Shown: positions 43,923-53,511, numbered from the stretch's first letter. The stretch is DNA of 64,000 nucleotides from Mangrovicella endophytica (GCF_002893625.1 NZ_PKMZ01000001.1:992001-1056000); one strand, 5' to 3'. Notes: a model not told the origin generated them from the sequence alone. Made by a program: numbers and translations.

Positions 43923-44210
43923 TCAGTTCGAACTGCCCTCTGCGGGGCAGGATCGCTCCTCTATGCACAGCTTTGCTTCGTTGACGGCTGCCGCGAATGC
44001 GTGGGCCGCCTGGCGGCAGACATGTTCGCTTGCGCCGCGGGCACCCTCTAGGAACTTCATCGTCGTGAGCTGCTGCAGCTCCTGGATGAAGACATCCTCG
44101 TCGCCAACGTCGGCAGCGGCGAGAGCTTTCGCCATATCGAGAAACGCGTCCCCGAGGACACCTGCGGCAAATAGGAGAACTGCTTTGTTGTCGGTCAGTC
44201 GCCGGCCCAT
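43923..44210 (-). CDS. Hypothetical 95-residue protein
   Basis: No family recognised. The frame reads as a soluble, mostly helical protein (FAAGVLGDAFLDMAKALAAADVGDEDVFIQELQQLTTMKFLEGARG...) with two cysteines in the second half. A competing open frame on the other strand over the same bases has poor composition. The minus-strand frame is preferred because of its balanced composition, but the ribosome site (GGTGAG) is weak. Confidence 0.45.
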   Translation of the reverse strand: MGRRLTDNKAVLLFAAGVLGDAFLDMAKALAAADVGDEDVFIQELQQLTTMKFLEGARGASEHVCRQAAHAFAAAVNEAKLCIEERSCPAEGSSN

Positions 44211-44376
44211 CTGAAGCTCACCGTGCTGTCATCGGACGGGGAGATAAACGTCGTTGCCTGGCTGAAAGGTCCAGGCACATTTGCGTTTCGGCGGAGCTTG
44301 GTCATTCGAGTGAGCAGGAACCGAACTCGCGGCGGGGGTCCTGCTGTGGCCGGGGCGCTACCGGTCCGGCGCTGGA

Positions 44377-44396
44377 CCTGACGCGTCTGCGTCAGG
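44377..44396. other. Short perfect hairpin near the DNA ligase gene end
   Basis: CCTGACGC / GCGTCAGG, 8 bp with a GTCT loop, lies 41 nt after the ligase stop. There is no T-run, so it is at best a weak terminator. Confidence 0.35.
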
Positions 44397-44436
44397 CGCT
44401 TTCCGCCCCAACTCGATGGCCGAGCGAGGTCTTGGG

Positions 44437-45492
44437 CTAAGCGCCGTCGGTGATCGTGAAAATGCGCGCTTCGTCGGCAGTGTCGCGCAGGCCCTTGAAT
44501 GATGCATGTCGCAGCATCCCGTCGCCCGTCCAGCCACGGAACTCGATCTCGGCCACCAGCTCGGGCCGCACGAAGACGATCTTCTTGCGCGGCATGGCCG
44601 CAGCAGGCGATGCCGTGCGCAGCTGATCGAGCTGCCTCTTCAGCGCCGCAGCGGAGGCTTCCGTGAAGCCGGTGCCGACCGCGCCGACATGCACCAGCTG
44701 CCCGTCGCGGCGGGCTGCGAGGACCAGGCTGCCGAGCTTGCCGCGCAGCTTCGAGGATGGCTCGTAGCCGATGATGGCGAAGCTCTCGCTCTGCACGCAC
44801 TTGATCTTCAGCCAGTCGCCCTGACGGCCGGAGCGGTATGGACGGTCCCGGTGCTTGGCGATGATCCCCTCGAGCCCGTGTTCGCAGGCACTTCGTAGGA
44901 GAGCCTCGCCATCGGCGGCGATCTCTTCCGACAGGCGGATCACGCCTTCGCTGCCGACGACGTCCTCCAGGATGTGCCGGCGCTCCTCCAGCGACATCCG
45001 GCTGAGATCCAGCCCATCGAGATAGAGGATGTCGAAGGCGTAGAGCACGGCCGCGCCGGCAGCCTTCTTGCCGCCGCGGCCGCCGAGCTCCTTCTGCAGC
45101 GCTCCGAAGTCAGAGCGCCCGTTCTCATCGAGGACGACAGCTTCGCCATCAAGGATGATGGAGGAGACATCGAGTGTGCCAGCCGCGGCCGCAATGGCTG
45201 GGAAGCGTCCTGTCCAATCATGGCCACCGCGCGTGAGAACCCGCACGGCGCCGCGATCGACATGGATGGCCAGCCGATAGCCATCCCACTTGATCTCGAA
45301 CATCCAGTTCCGCCCCGCGGGCGGCGCGGAGGTGAGGAGGGCGAGGCACGGCTCGACCCGGTCCGGCATGGGATCGAACGGGAGCTGTGGTTGCTTTGGA
45401 TCGCGCGACGCAATCTCGCCACCGCGAACGGCCGGCGAGGGTTCGGTCTGGAGTGTGCTTGGGCGAGGCGATTTCGCAGGAGGCTTTGCCAT
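44437..45492 (-). CDS. ATP-dependent DNA ligase, LigD ligase-domain type
   Basis: The 351-residue protein seals nicks or breaks using ATP. The N-terminal ~40 residues are Pro-rich and probably flexible. Motif I is EIKWDGYR with the adenylated Lys68; later motifs are [57 protein letters not shown], followed by an OB domain (LVLAARRDGQLVHVGAVGTGF). This is the ligase module of NHEJ LigD without the phosphoesterase or polymerase modules, and no Ku gene is in the window. Rhizobia often have such extra ligases on accessory loci. Confidence 0.92.
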   Translation of the reverse strand: MAKPPAKSPRPSTLQTEPSPAVRGGEIASRDPKQPQLPFDPMPDRVEPCLALLTSAPPAGRNWMFEIKWDGYRLAIHVDRGAVRVLTRGGHDWTGRFPAIAAAAGTLDVSSIILDGEAVVLDENGRSDFGALQKELGGRGGKKAAGAAVLYAFDILYLDGLDLSRMSLEERRHILEDVVGSEGVIRLSEEIAADGEALLRSACEHGLEGIIAKHRDRPYRSGRQGDWLKIKCVQSESFAIIGYEPSSKLRGKLGSLVLAARRDGQLVHVGAVGTGFTEASAAALKRQLDQLRTASPAAAMPRKKIVFVRPELVAEIEFRGWTGDGMLRHASFKGLRDTADEARIFTITDGA

Positions 45493-45649
45493 CCCGCCAT
45501 TGAGCGACTGAACCGCTTAAGATGCGGTCACTGCACGGCCCGCCCGTGACGATTTCAGCACCAGCCGACGCACGGGCTCGATGTCTTGAGGACGCGTGAC
45601 AGACATTCTCGATCCGGAGCGGCGTGCCGGTCGCTGGGGGTCGCTTGTC

Positions 45650-46627
45650 TCAGGAGCACTCGGCGCGAGCGCGGGTGGGCCATTCCGGCTCGTCCTCGGT
45701 CGGCAGTTCGCAGCGATTATGGATGTCGGTCGCGGCGACGGCCGCATGGCCCATCCCGACCACGATCTGGCTCAGGTCCCTGACAACATCCCCGGCCGCA
45801 TAGAGTCCTGCCACACTGGTCCTGTTATGGTCGTCGACGATGAGCGCTCCGGCGGCGTCGTGTTCCGCGCCCAAAGCAACCGCGAGATCGGAGCGGACTT
45901 GCATTCCCAACGCGGAATAGAGCACGTCGAAGCGGTGCTCCTGTCCGCTTCCAGTGCGCATGACGGCGATCTTGTCCCCATCGAGATCCAGTGCGGTGAT
46001 CGGCTCCTCGACGACCTTGACTGCGTATTCGGCCAACCGTGCGCGCTGATCATCGTCGAGCTCCATGGGCCGGCCGAGCGTCAGCAGTGTCACGTCGCGT
46101 GAGTAGGTGCGCGCCACGAAGACCGCCTCGCCCAATCCTCGGCTACCGAAGCCGATCACGGCGATCTTGCGGTTCATTGCCTCGTAGCCGTCGCAGATCG
46201 GACAATACCGCACCAGGCCGCGCTGGACGGCATTGGGCACGTCCGGCATGTCCGGTTCGTTATCGACCGCGCCCGTCGCGAGCAGGACGCGGCGCGCCCG
46301 AAGCTCTCGGCTTTCGCTCTCGCCGCAGACGACCGTCGCTCGAAAGCCTCCAGGCTCCTTGCCGAGCGCAGAGACGGTGCCATTGAGGATGCGCGCGCCG
46401 TATCGCTCGGCAGTCGCTCGCTGAAGCGCAAGGATGTCCGGACCGGCGATGCCTGCCGCAAAGAGCGGGATGTTGTGGCTTGTCGGGATCCAGGATGCGC
46501 GTGCGCGACCGTCATCGACCACGAGGAAGCGCCGGTTGAACCGGGCGAGATAAAGCGCCGCCGACAACCCGGCTGGACCACCTCCCACGATGAGACAATC
46601 GAGCATGTCGTCATCCGTGTCTTCCAT
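45650..46627 (-). CDS. Thioredoxin reductase-like FAD/NAD(P) oxidoreductase
   Basis: The start at 46627 (MEDTDDDMLDCLIVGGG) gives 325 residues; the MLD seven codons later is possible. The FAD Rossmann motif is LIVGGGPAGLSAALYLARF, the redox-active CxxC is VRYCPICDGYEAMN, the NAD(P) motif is IAVIGFGSRGLGEAVFVA, and the C-terminal FAD motif is VAGLYAAGDVVRDLSQIVVGMGHAAVAA. So it keeps the disulfide of TrxB, but the divergent sequence and lack of a linked thioredoxin make a specialised partner likely. The last ~20 residues are an acidic, basic-mixed tail. Confidence 0.9.
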   Translation of the reverse strand: MEDTDDDMLDCLIVGGGPAGLSAALYLARFNRRFLVVDDGRARASWIPTSHNIPLFAAGIAGPDILALQRATAERYGARILNGTVSALGKEPGGFRATVVCGESESRELRARRVLLATGAVDNEPDMPDVPNAVQRGLVRYCPICDGYEAMNRKIAVIGFGSRGLGEAVFVARTYSRDVTLLTLGRPMELDDDQRARLAEYAVKVVEEPITALDLDGDKIAVMRTGSGQEHRFDVLYSALGMQVRSDLAVALGAEHDAAGALIVDDHNRTSVAGLYAAGDVVRDLSQIVVGMGHAAVAATDIHNRCELPTEDEPEWPTRARAECS

Positions 46628-47093
46628 TTCGGGCGCTCCCGGGCTTCTCATTGAAGGCTGCATAATCCGACGACGACACGTCGTCACCGTGCGAGCCCGA
46701 AGGGCTTTAGCGCGTCAGGCCCGCTATCGCCGAATGGAACAGCGTTGCCGGCTATGAAGGAGACGGAGCCTGAACATCGGCCGATCGATGAATCTGGTGG
46801 GCGAAGACCTGCGAGCCGACGGCACGTCACCGATCCTGCTCCATCAGATCCCCTAAGTTCCGCTCAGCCGGCGCTACAGCGTCGAGGTTCTCTTCAGCGC
46901 CGTTGCGGGTCGACTCGAGGGGAGGGCTGCAACGGCGATATTCAGTTGCACCGCCAAACATCCGCTTGCCAAGCTCCAGGCAACGCCATTTTCCAGCGAG
47001 ATCGCGGCCCTGCGGCGCGGCGGCAGCGAAGGAGCACACAAGGGCAAGCCGACACGGCGCTCCTGGCTCCTGAATGGCTGAGGATCGGACTCC
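46628..47093. other. Intergenic gap between divergent genes
   Basis: About 470 nt hold no gene I can support. A short interrupted palindrome (GACGAC-AC-GTCGTC, 46669-46682) sits 42 nt upstream of the flavoprotein start and might be a regulator site. Confidence 0.5.
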
Positions 47094-47825
47094 ATGCGCA
47101 GCCTGAGCCGCCGCGTCCTCCTGCAGGTGATGGGCACGACCGCTGCGTCGCTCCCATTTCCCCCACAGGCTGATGCATCAAAGGACAACTCGATGCAGCA
47201 CGTCGTTCTTCTCGGCGATTCCATCTTCGACAACGCCGCCTATGTGGCGGGCGGTCCGGAGGTCCTGAAGCAGTTACGCGAACGCCTGCCCGGGCATTGG
47301 CAAGCGACCCTGAACGCCGTCGACGGCGCGGTGACAGGCGGCGTCGAACGACAGCTTCAGCGACTTCCCCCTGATGCCAGTCATCTCGTCATCAGTGTCG
47401 GCGGAAACGATGCGCTCCACCATGCAGGGCTGCTCGATCAGGGTGCCCGGTCGGTGGCCGAGGCTCTGAGCCACATCAGTGATGTTCGAGAGCAGTTCCA
47501 ACGGGACTATTCGACCATGATCGCGGGAGTGCTGAACCGGAAGCTGCCGACATCCATCTGTACGATCTACGACGCTCGTTTTCCCGATCCGCAGCGTCGC
47601 AGGCTCGCCAACACGGCTCTGGCCGTCTTCAACGACGTGATTACGCGGACCGCCTTCATGCATGGATTGACGTTGATCGACCTGCGGCTGATCTGCAACG
47701 AGGACGTCGACTATGCCAATCCGATCGAGCCATCCGTCACAGGCGGCGCGAAGATCGCTTCGGTCATCGCGGCGGTCGTCTTGGAGCATGCCGCCCGCAG
47801 TCGCTCGGAGGTCTATGCTCGCTGA
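47094..47825 (+). CDS. SGNH/GDSL hydrolase with Tat-type signal
   Basis: This 243-residue protein begins with a twin-arginine signal (SLSRRVLLQVMGTTAASL, with SRRVLL close to the SRRxFLK motif), so export in folded form is likely. The SGNH core has LLGDSIFDN with the nucleophile Ser43, the block III region VISVGGNDALHH with Gly and Asn, and a C-terminal Asp/His region (less clear: NPIEPSVTGGAKIA). A start at 47193 without the signal is possible. Esterase or lipase activity is likely; the substrate is unknown. Confidence 0.82.
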   Translation: MRSLSRRVLLQVMGTTAASLPFPPQADASKDNSMQHVVLLGDSIFDNAAYVAGGPEVLKQLRERLPGHWQATLNAVDGAVTGGVERQLQRLPPDASHLVISVGGNDALHHAGLLDQGARSVAEALSHISDVREQFQRDYSTMIAGVLNRKLPTSICTIYDARFPDPQRRRLANTALAVFNDVITRTAFMHGLTLIDLRLICNEDVDYANPIEPSVTGGAKIASVIAAVVLEHAARSRSEVYAR

Positions 47826-47908
47826 TCGACGGGGAGGGCAGGGATGTCACCGAGGATGCTGCGCCGGATCCAGCCCGTATGTCCCAGGCGACGATGCTCG
47901 CCGTGCTC

Positions 47909-49549
47909 TCAGACGTTCGGATGGGAGCGCGAAGCAGCCGCCGCTACGCCAGGCTTATGGCTGCGCCGGGAGCCGATGGATGGTCCTCTCCGCGTCGCTA
48001 GCGCCTTGCCGATGATCTGGTCGAGGTCCCTCAACAGGAAGGGCTTCTTCAGGAGCGGCAGACCGGCATTCTCCTTTGCCGTCAGCTCCGCATAGCCACT
48101 TGCGAGCACGATCGTGATGTCGGGATGGGTGGCGCCGATATGCTCGGCCAGCTCCGATCCCGTCATGTCGGGCATGGCATGGTCGGTGATCAGGAGATCG
48201 ACCTCTTCGCTGGCGAGCATCTCGATTGCTTCGCGTCCCGACGCCGCCGTTCTCACGGTGTGTCCGAGTTCCTGCAGCATCACCGCCGTGTTCATGAGGA
48301 CGAGCGGGTCGTCGTCCACCGCCAGGATTCTGAGCGCCGGCTGCTCCGGGGAAACGGGAACGAGCTCGGCCGCCGGTTCGCTTTCGAGGTCGGCCTGTGC
48401 TTCCCCTTCTTCGGCAATGGGCAACCAGACCTCGACGGTGGTTCCCTCTCCCTTGCGGCTCCTCAGCACCAGGCGCCCACCTGACTGTTCGGCAAGTCCG
48501 TGCACCATGGGCAGGCCGAGACCCGTTCCCTTGCCGACGCCCTTGGTGGTGAAGAACGGCTCGGTCGCGCGCTGGAGCGTGACTTCGTCCATGCCTTTGC
48601 CATCGTCCTTGACGGACAGGCAGACATAGGCCCCTGGCGGCAGCTGCAAGCGGTTGCCGGTTGCAAGGTCCTCCCGCCGCGCCGCGATGATCACATGCCC
48701 ACGACCTTCGGTCGCGTCACGCGCATTGACCAGGAGATTGAGCAGCGCGAGTTCCATCTGGTTCGCGTCGGTGTGAACCGCAGGCAGGATCAAGGGAAAG
48801 CGCGTCTCGATCACCAGCTCCGAGCCGATGGAGCGTTGCAGCAGCCCGGCCATGCCGCTGATGAGCACCGGCAGATGAACCGCGCCATATTCCAGGTCCT
48901 GGCGGCGTGCGAAGGCCAGCAGCCGTTTCGTGAGCGCAGCACCCCGCTGCGCGCCGCTGATCGCGTTTTCGATCAGCGGCGAGATGCGCGGATCCGGGGC
49001 GATGCGCTTCTGCACGAGCTCCAGGCTGCCGAGCACCGCCATCAGAAGATTGTTGAAGTCGTGCGCGATGCCTCCGGTCAGCTGCCCGAGCGCCTCGATC
49101 TTCTGTGACTGGAACAGTGCCTCGCGTGCGGCGTCCAGCTCCTCGCGCGCCTTCTTCCGTTCGGTCAGATCCCGGGTGACCTTGGCAAAGCCGACGAGCT
49201 GTCCGTCGGCGTCGCGGATCGGGTCGATGATCACATAGGCCCAGAAGCGCTGCCCGTCCTTTCGGACGCGCCAACCTTCGCTTTCGAACTTCCCTTGCTC
49301 GGCCGCGGTCTTGAGAGCGGTTGCCGGGAGGCCGATCGCCCGATCCTCGTCGGTGTAGAAGCGCGAGAAGTGCGCCCCAAGTATCTCGGCTTCCTCATAG
49401 CCCTTGAAGCGGCGTGCGCCGGGATTCCAGCTTGTGACGTGGCCGCCGGCATCCAGCATGTAGATCGCGTAGTCCGTTACGGCTTCGATCAGGATGCGGT
49501 AGCGATCGTCCTCAGTGAAGGACGATGTCAATTTCTCCATCGGCTGCAC
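47909..49549 (-). CDS. Hybrid sensor histidine kinase (PAS-HisKA-HATPase-REC)
   Basis: The 546-residue protein is soluble. Residues ~15-135 are a PAS domain (AIYMLDAGGHVTSWNPGARRFKGY, GQLVGFAKVTRDLTERKKA), then a HisKA segment with the phospho-acceptor His163 (LTGGIAHDFNNLL), the HATPase_c (NLLVNARDAT, KDDGKGMDEV, GKGTGLGLPMVHGL), and a C-terminal receiver with phospho-acceptor Asp in LLITDHAMPDMTG. The H-box type is that of rhizobial HWE-like/HisKA hybrid kinases. A ~25-residue basic tail follows the receiver. No cognate output regulator is next to it. Confidence 0.93.
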   Translation of the reverse strand: MQPMEKLTSSFTEDDRYRILIEAVTDYAIYMLDAGGHVTSWNPGARRFKGYEEAEILGAHFSRFYTDEDRAIGLPATALKTAAEQGKFESEGWRVRKDGQRFWAYVIIDPIRDADGQLVGFAKVTRDLTERKKAREELDAAREALFQSQKIEALGQLTGGIAHDFNNLLMAVLGSLELVQKRIAPDPRISPLIENAISGAQRGAALTKRLLAFARRQDLEYGAVHLPVLISGMAGLLQRSIGSELVIETRFPLILPAVHTDANQMELALLNLLVNARDATEGRGHVIIAARREDLATGNRLQLPPGAYVCLSVKDDGKGMDEVTLQRATEPFFTTKGVGKGTGLGLPMVHGLAEQSGGRLVLRSRKGEGTTVEVWLPIAEEGEAQADLESEPAAELVPVSPEQPALRILAVDDDPLVLMNTAVMLQELGHTVRTAASGREAIEMLASEEVDLLITDHAMPDMTGSELAEHIGATHPDITIVLASGYAELTAKENAGLPLLKKPFLLRDLDQIIGKALATRRGPSIGSRRSHKPGVAAAASRSHPNV

Positions 49550-50123
49550 GAGATCTCCATAGGCCTGCGAGAGTCTGGGGCGTGACGAAGCGGTTTATAG
49601 GAAGGAATTATGCTGTAGCGAGGCCGTAACCCGGGACGCCGGAGCGAAGTCCTTAGCTGCCAACCTCCGATGCCGGTCACTGATACCGCGGCGCAGAGCT
49701 GCATGGTAGTGGTCCCGAGCGGGTGGCTCCTCGGCGTCGATATCCCGTGCAAAGCCGAAGGCGCCCGCAAGCTCACGCTGCTTTATTGCGCTTCGAAGGC
49801 CATAGCGGCGGATGCGACAGCGCCTTGGCATCGAAAGGGGCAGCAGCAGAGTATCTCCGCGTAAGCGGTTGTGCGCGGGTTGATGCATGAGCAGCACTTC
49901 TGGACGGGTTGGAACGCTCGTCCCTGCCATGGCAACGCTGGCTCGCTGGCGGGACGACATCGTCTCCGCGGCGCCATCCGGCGAGCTTATCGCAGCGGAT
50001 GCTCCGGATCGGATCACAGGCGAACCATAGACGCCTACCTTGATCGATGCCGCCGCTTCGTAGGCAATCGGCGAGCCAGCGCTAATTGACTGATCTGCTT
50101 TGTCTATCCGGATCGGGACCGTC
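49550..50123. other. Gene-poor gap upstream of the type III PKS operon
   Basis: About 570 nt separate the divergent kinase and PKS genes. Open frames here (for example on the minus strand, 49595-50125) have poor composition and I do not call them. No clear promoter or hairpin was found. Confidence 0.5.
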
Positions 50124-51197
50124 ATGTCGCAGGCTTACCTCAATCGCGTCGCGACCGCGGTGCCCGGCAACGAGGTGCACCGGTTCTTCTTGAACTTTGC
50201 GATGGAGCAGCTGAGGGACGATCCTCGACGCCAATCCGTGTTCAGCCGCATGGCCGACAAGGGCGGCATTGAACGCCGCTACTCCTGCATCATCCCGGCC
50301 GATGATCCCGCCGGTGATCGCGTCGACCGGGACGGCGTGTTCAGGCTGGGCGCCTTTCCCGGCACCGGCAAGCGCATGGACATGTACGAGGCAAATGCTT
50401 CGGTGCTTGCGATGCGCGCCATCGAGCGCCTCGCGATCGAGGATGTCGCCGGGATCACCCATCTGATCGTCACGAGCTGTACCGGCTTCTATGCGCCAGG
50501 CATCGATCTCGAGATCGTCGCGCAATGCGGTTTGTCTCCCTCGGTCGAGAGGACGATGATCGGCTTCATGGGGTGCTACGCCGCGATCAATGCGCTGAAG
50601 ATCGCGCGCCACATCGTCCGCTCCGAGCCTGCCTCCCGCGTTCTCGTGGTGAATGTGGAGATGTGCACCCTTCATCTGAAGGAGACGCTTGATCTGGAGC
50701 GCCTCTTGTCCTTCTGCCTCTGGGGCGATGGATGCGCGGCGTCGCTGGTGACGGCAGACCCGGCCGGCTTCCGCCTTGATGGCTTCAGGGCCCTTCTTGC
50801 TGCCGACACGCGCGAGCTGATGTCGTGGAGCGTGCGCGACGACGGCTTCGACATGGTCCTGTCCGGGCGCGTGCCGGCGACCATCCATGACACGCTTCAC
50901 GAGCACCTGAACGAGATCATCGGCCAGACGGACACCGCCGCGTTCGACCTCTGGGCCGTGCATCCGGGCGGCCGTTCGGTTCTCGATGCGGTGGAGCGCT
51001 CCCTCGACCTCCCAGGAGACAGGCTGAGCTGTTCGCGCGAGGTCCTGCGCGACAACGGCAACATGTCGTCCGCAACGGTGATGTTCGTGCTGGAGAAGAT
51101 GCTGGCGCAGCAGGTCTCTCCCGGGACGCGCGGGGTCGGGATGGCGTTCGGACCGGGATTGACGGCCGAAACGATGATGTTCCAAGCGGCCGCATGA
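50124..51197 (+). CDS. Type III polyketide synthase
   Basis: This chalcone-synthase-like homodimeric enzyme extends an acyl-CoA starter with malonyl-CoA. The ATG at 50124 gives 357 residues. The catalytic triad is visible: Cys151 (MIGFMGCYAAINAL), His280 (WAVHPGGRSVLDAV) and Asn313 (DNGNMSSATVMFVL), together with the GITHLIVTSCTGFYAPGID and GVGMAFGPGLTAET motifs. Product type cannot be read directly; alkylresorcinols, alkylpyrones or related phenolics are usual. It overlaps the methyltransferase gene by 4 nt and leads a three-gene operon. Confidence 0.93.
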   Translation: MSQAYLNRVATAVPGNEVHRFFLNFAMEQLRDDPRRQSVFSRMADKGGIERRYSCIIPADDPAGDRVDRDGVFRLGAFPGTGKRMDMYEANASVLAMRAIERLAIEDVAGITHLIVTSCTGFYAPGIDLEIVAQCGLSPSVERTMIGFMGCYAAINALKIARHIVRSEPASRVLVVNVEMCTLHLKETLDLERLLSFCLWGDGCAASLVTADPAGFRLDGFRALLAADTRELMSWSVRDDGFDMVLSGRVPATIHDTLHEHLNEIIGQTDTAAFDLWAVHPGGRSVLDAVERSLDLPGDRLSCSREVLRDNGNMSSATVMFVLEKMLAQQVSPGTRGVGMAFGPGLTAETMMFQAAA

Positions 51198-51919
51198 CAC
51201 TGCGCGACGACGATCTGCGAGTGCGCAGGATGGAAGAGGAGATCCTCGACCATCTGCCGGAGAACGACCCCCGGGCAATTGCATCACGAAGTGATCTGCG
51301 CCGGCTGAACCTCTTGATGGGGCAGGCGGCCACCATGGCAGGGCTGCTGCGGCGCCACGTTCCAGAGCCGCCGCGCCGCATCCTGGAGATCGGCTCCGGC
51401 GACGGGTGCTTCATGGCGCGGGTGGCCAAGTCTCTGGCGAAGACCTGGCCCAGCGTTCACCTGACGCTGCTCGATCGGCAGTCCTGCGTCTCGCCCGCCT
51501 GCGCCGAGCAGATCGGGGCGGCCGGCTGGAGCGTCGACATCGTCACGGCGGACATCTTCGACTGGTTGCGCGATGCGCCGGACGACCGCTTCGACGCTAT
51601 CTGCACCAACCTGTTCCTCCACCACTTCAGCGACGATACGCTGAGGGAGCTCCTTGCGCGTCTGGCGCAGCATGCCCCCGTCTTCGTGGCGACCGAGCCC
51701 TTGCGAGCCGCCTTTCCCCACCTGGCGTCACGTCTGCTGCGGGTGATCGGAGCAAATGACGTCACGCGCAACGATGCGCCCGTCAGCGTGCGTGCCGGGT
51801 TCAGGAACCGCGAGCTGTCGGCTCTCTGGCCGCAGGATGCCCTGACGCACGAGCGCCGCCGCGGCCTGTTCACGCATGCCTTTGCCGCCGTGGCGAGGCG
51901 GCCGGCGCCCGGGCGATGA
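51194..51919 (+). CDS. SAM-dependent methyltransferase in the type III PKS operon
   Basis: The 241-residue class I methyltransferase starts within the PKS stop (ATGA). The SAM motif is RILEIGSGDGCFMARVA (residues ~58-74), followed by HLTLLDRQSCVS with the ribose-binding Asp, and FDAICTNLFLHHFSDDTLRELL. It probably methylates the PKS product (O- or C-methylation). Its own stop overlaps the next start by 4 nt, so the three genes are tightly coupled. Confidence 0.9.
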   Translation: MTLRDDDLRVRRMEEEILDHLPENDPRAIASRSDLRRLNLLMGQAATMAGLLRRHVPEPPRRILEIGSGDGCFMARVAKSLAKTWPSVHLTLLDRQSCVSPACAEQIGAAGWSVDIVTADIFDWLRDAPDDRFDAICTNLFLHHFSDDTLRELLARLAQHAPVFVATEPLRAAFPHLASRLLRVIGANDVTRNDAPVSVRAGFRNRELSALWPQDALTHERRRGLFTHAFAAVARRPAPGR

Positions 51920-53106
51920 GGTTCGATTCCATCGTCATCGGCGCGGGCCCGGCGGGCTCGACCCTGGCCGCCGAACTGGCGCGGGCAGGGCGCTCGGTTG
52001 CCCTGATCGAGCGCTCGGCGTTTCCGCGCCGCAAGGTCTGCGGCGAGTTCATCTCGGCCGCCAGCCTGCCGGTCATCGAATCGCTCGGGCTCGGTGAAGT
52101 CTGGCAGGAGCGTGCCGGGCCGGAGATCAGGCGTTTGGCGCTGTTTGCCGGAGATCGCATCGTCGAAGCCAGGATGCCGGATGGCGGCGTCGGCTACGGG
52201 CGGGCGCTCGGTCGCGATGTTCTGGACCAGCTTATTCTGGACTGCGCGCGACAGGCCGGCGCCCAACTCTTCCAGCCCTACCGGGCGACCGGCATCGTTT
52301 TCGAGGATGGCCTTCACAGCGTGGCGATCGCCTCGCGGGACGATGACGTCATCCTTCGAGCACCGGTCGTGATCGCCGCACACGGATCATGGGAGACTGG
52401 TCCGCTCCTCACGCAAGCGCCAAAGGCCCGCGGCGACGCCGACCTCTTCGGCTTCAAGGCCCATTTCCGCGGCGCGACACTCGCCCCGGAGGTGATGCCG
52501 CTCCTGGCATTTCCGGGTGGCTACGGCGGCATCGTCTGGGCTGACGATGGGCGGCTCTCGCTGTCCTGCTGCATCCGCCGCAGCGATCTTGCCGCTTTAC
52601 GCGCGCAGGATGGCGGAGCCCCGGCCGCGGTCGTCTTGCACCGCCATCTCATGCGCGCCTGTCGGGGCATCGCCGAGGTGATCGGCGACGCGCGGCTGGA
52701 GGGAAAATGGCTCGCTGCAGGACCCATCCGACCCGGCATCCGCCGCGGGCACTGCGATGACGTCTTCAGGGTTGGCAACGTGGCCGGGGAAAGCCATCCG
52801 ATCATCGCCGAAGGGATCTCGATGGCGATCCAATCCGCCTGGCTGCTTGCGCGCGAACTCAACCGCATCGACATCGGCTCAGGCGACGAGCGTGCGGCGG
52901 CGGGCCGTCGGTACGAGGCGGCTTGGAAAGCGCAGTTCTCGCTTCGAATCCGCGCTGCGGAGCTCTTCGCGCGACTAGCCCTGCGCCGCGAGGGCAGGGC
53001 CATCGGCAGTCGGATCATCGGGGCAATGCCGCAGCTCCTGACCGCTGGGGCGGCTTTGGCCGGCAAGACCAAAGTGCTCGCAGGCGCTGCCAGTCCAGCC
53101 GAGTAG
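51916..53106 (+). CDS. FAD-dependent oxidoreductase in the type III PKS operon
   Basis: The 396-residue flavoprotein begins with the Rossmann motif IVIGAGPAGSTLAAELARAG, has RRKVCGEFISAASLPVIESLGL near the PHBH/geranylgeranyl-reductase type second motif, and ends with RVGNVAGESHPIIAEGISMAIQSAWLLA, the third FAD motif. It belongs to the group that includes UbiH-like monooxygenases and geranylgeranyl reductases. In this operon it most likely hydroxylates or oxidises the aromatic product. It ends the operon; a gene-poor gap follows. Confidence 0.9.
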   Translation: MRFDSIVIGAGPAGSTLAAELARAGRSVALIERSAFPRRKVCGEFISAASLPVIESLGLGEVWQERAGPEIRRLALFAGDRIVEARMPDGGVGYGRALGRDVLDQLILDCARQAGAQLFQPYRATGIVFEDGLHSVAIASRDDDVILRAPVVIAAHGSWETGPLLTQAPKARGDADLFGFKAHFRGATLAPEVMPLLAFPGGYGGIVWADDGRLSLSCCIRRSDLAALRAQDGGAPAAVVLHRHLMRACRGIAEVIGDARLEGKWLAAGPIRPGIRRGHCDDVFRVGNVAGESHPIIAEGISMAIQSAWLLARELNRIDIGSGDERAAAGRRYEAAWKAQFSLRIRAAELFARLALRREGRAIGSRIIGAMPQLLTAGAALAGKTKVLAGAASPAE

Positions 53107-53511
53107 CAAGAGACTGCGTGCCCCGCCCGGGCAGGCATCGCGATCGGCCATATGCGCAGCCCGACCGCGACCGCTGGGGAAGCCGAGACAGCCGCCGCGG
53201 CGGCCTCTGGCAATCTCCTTTCAACCCTGACCGTCAGGCGGCGATCCTCGCCGTCGCGGGACGTTCAGAGCCCGACCAGGATCGTGTCTTCGACCTCCGC
53301 CGCGATTGCCGCTTCTCCGGCCTCTGCCTTGCGAAACCAGGGCGGTCCGCCCGCATCTGAATGAAGCTGCCGGAGCATTCCTGGACCGATCGAGGGTCGC
53401 CAATCATTGATGGAGACGGAACAACGGGCAAACGATGACGCTTGTACGAGAGCTTCCCGACGCCCTTTCTGACACGGGCCTCGTGGATTCGCTCACGCGA
53501 GAGGCAGCCCG
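53107..53511. other. Gene-poor gap after the PKS operon
   Basis: About 400 nt show no coding region I can support. One weak EcfG-like pair, GGAAC-N16-CGCT (53418-53442), points toward the small gene at 53512. Confidence 0.45.

Noticed and set aside
46745-47173. 142-codon open frame on the plus strand
   Set aside because: Arg/Pro/Gln-rich low-quality translation that overlaps the Tat signal of the SGNH hydrolase in another frame.
49595-50125. 176-codon open frame on the minus strand
   Set aside because: No domain, no ribosome site, composition unlike a protein; the region is treated as an empty gap.
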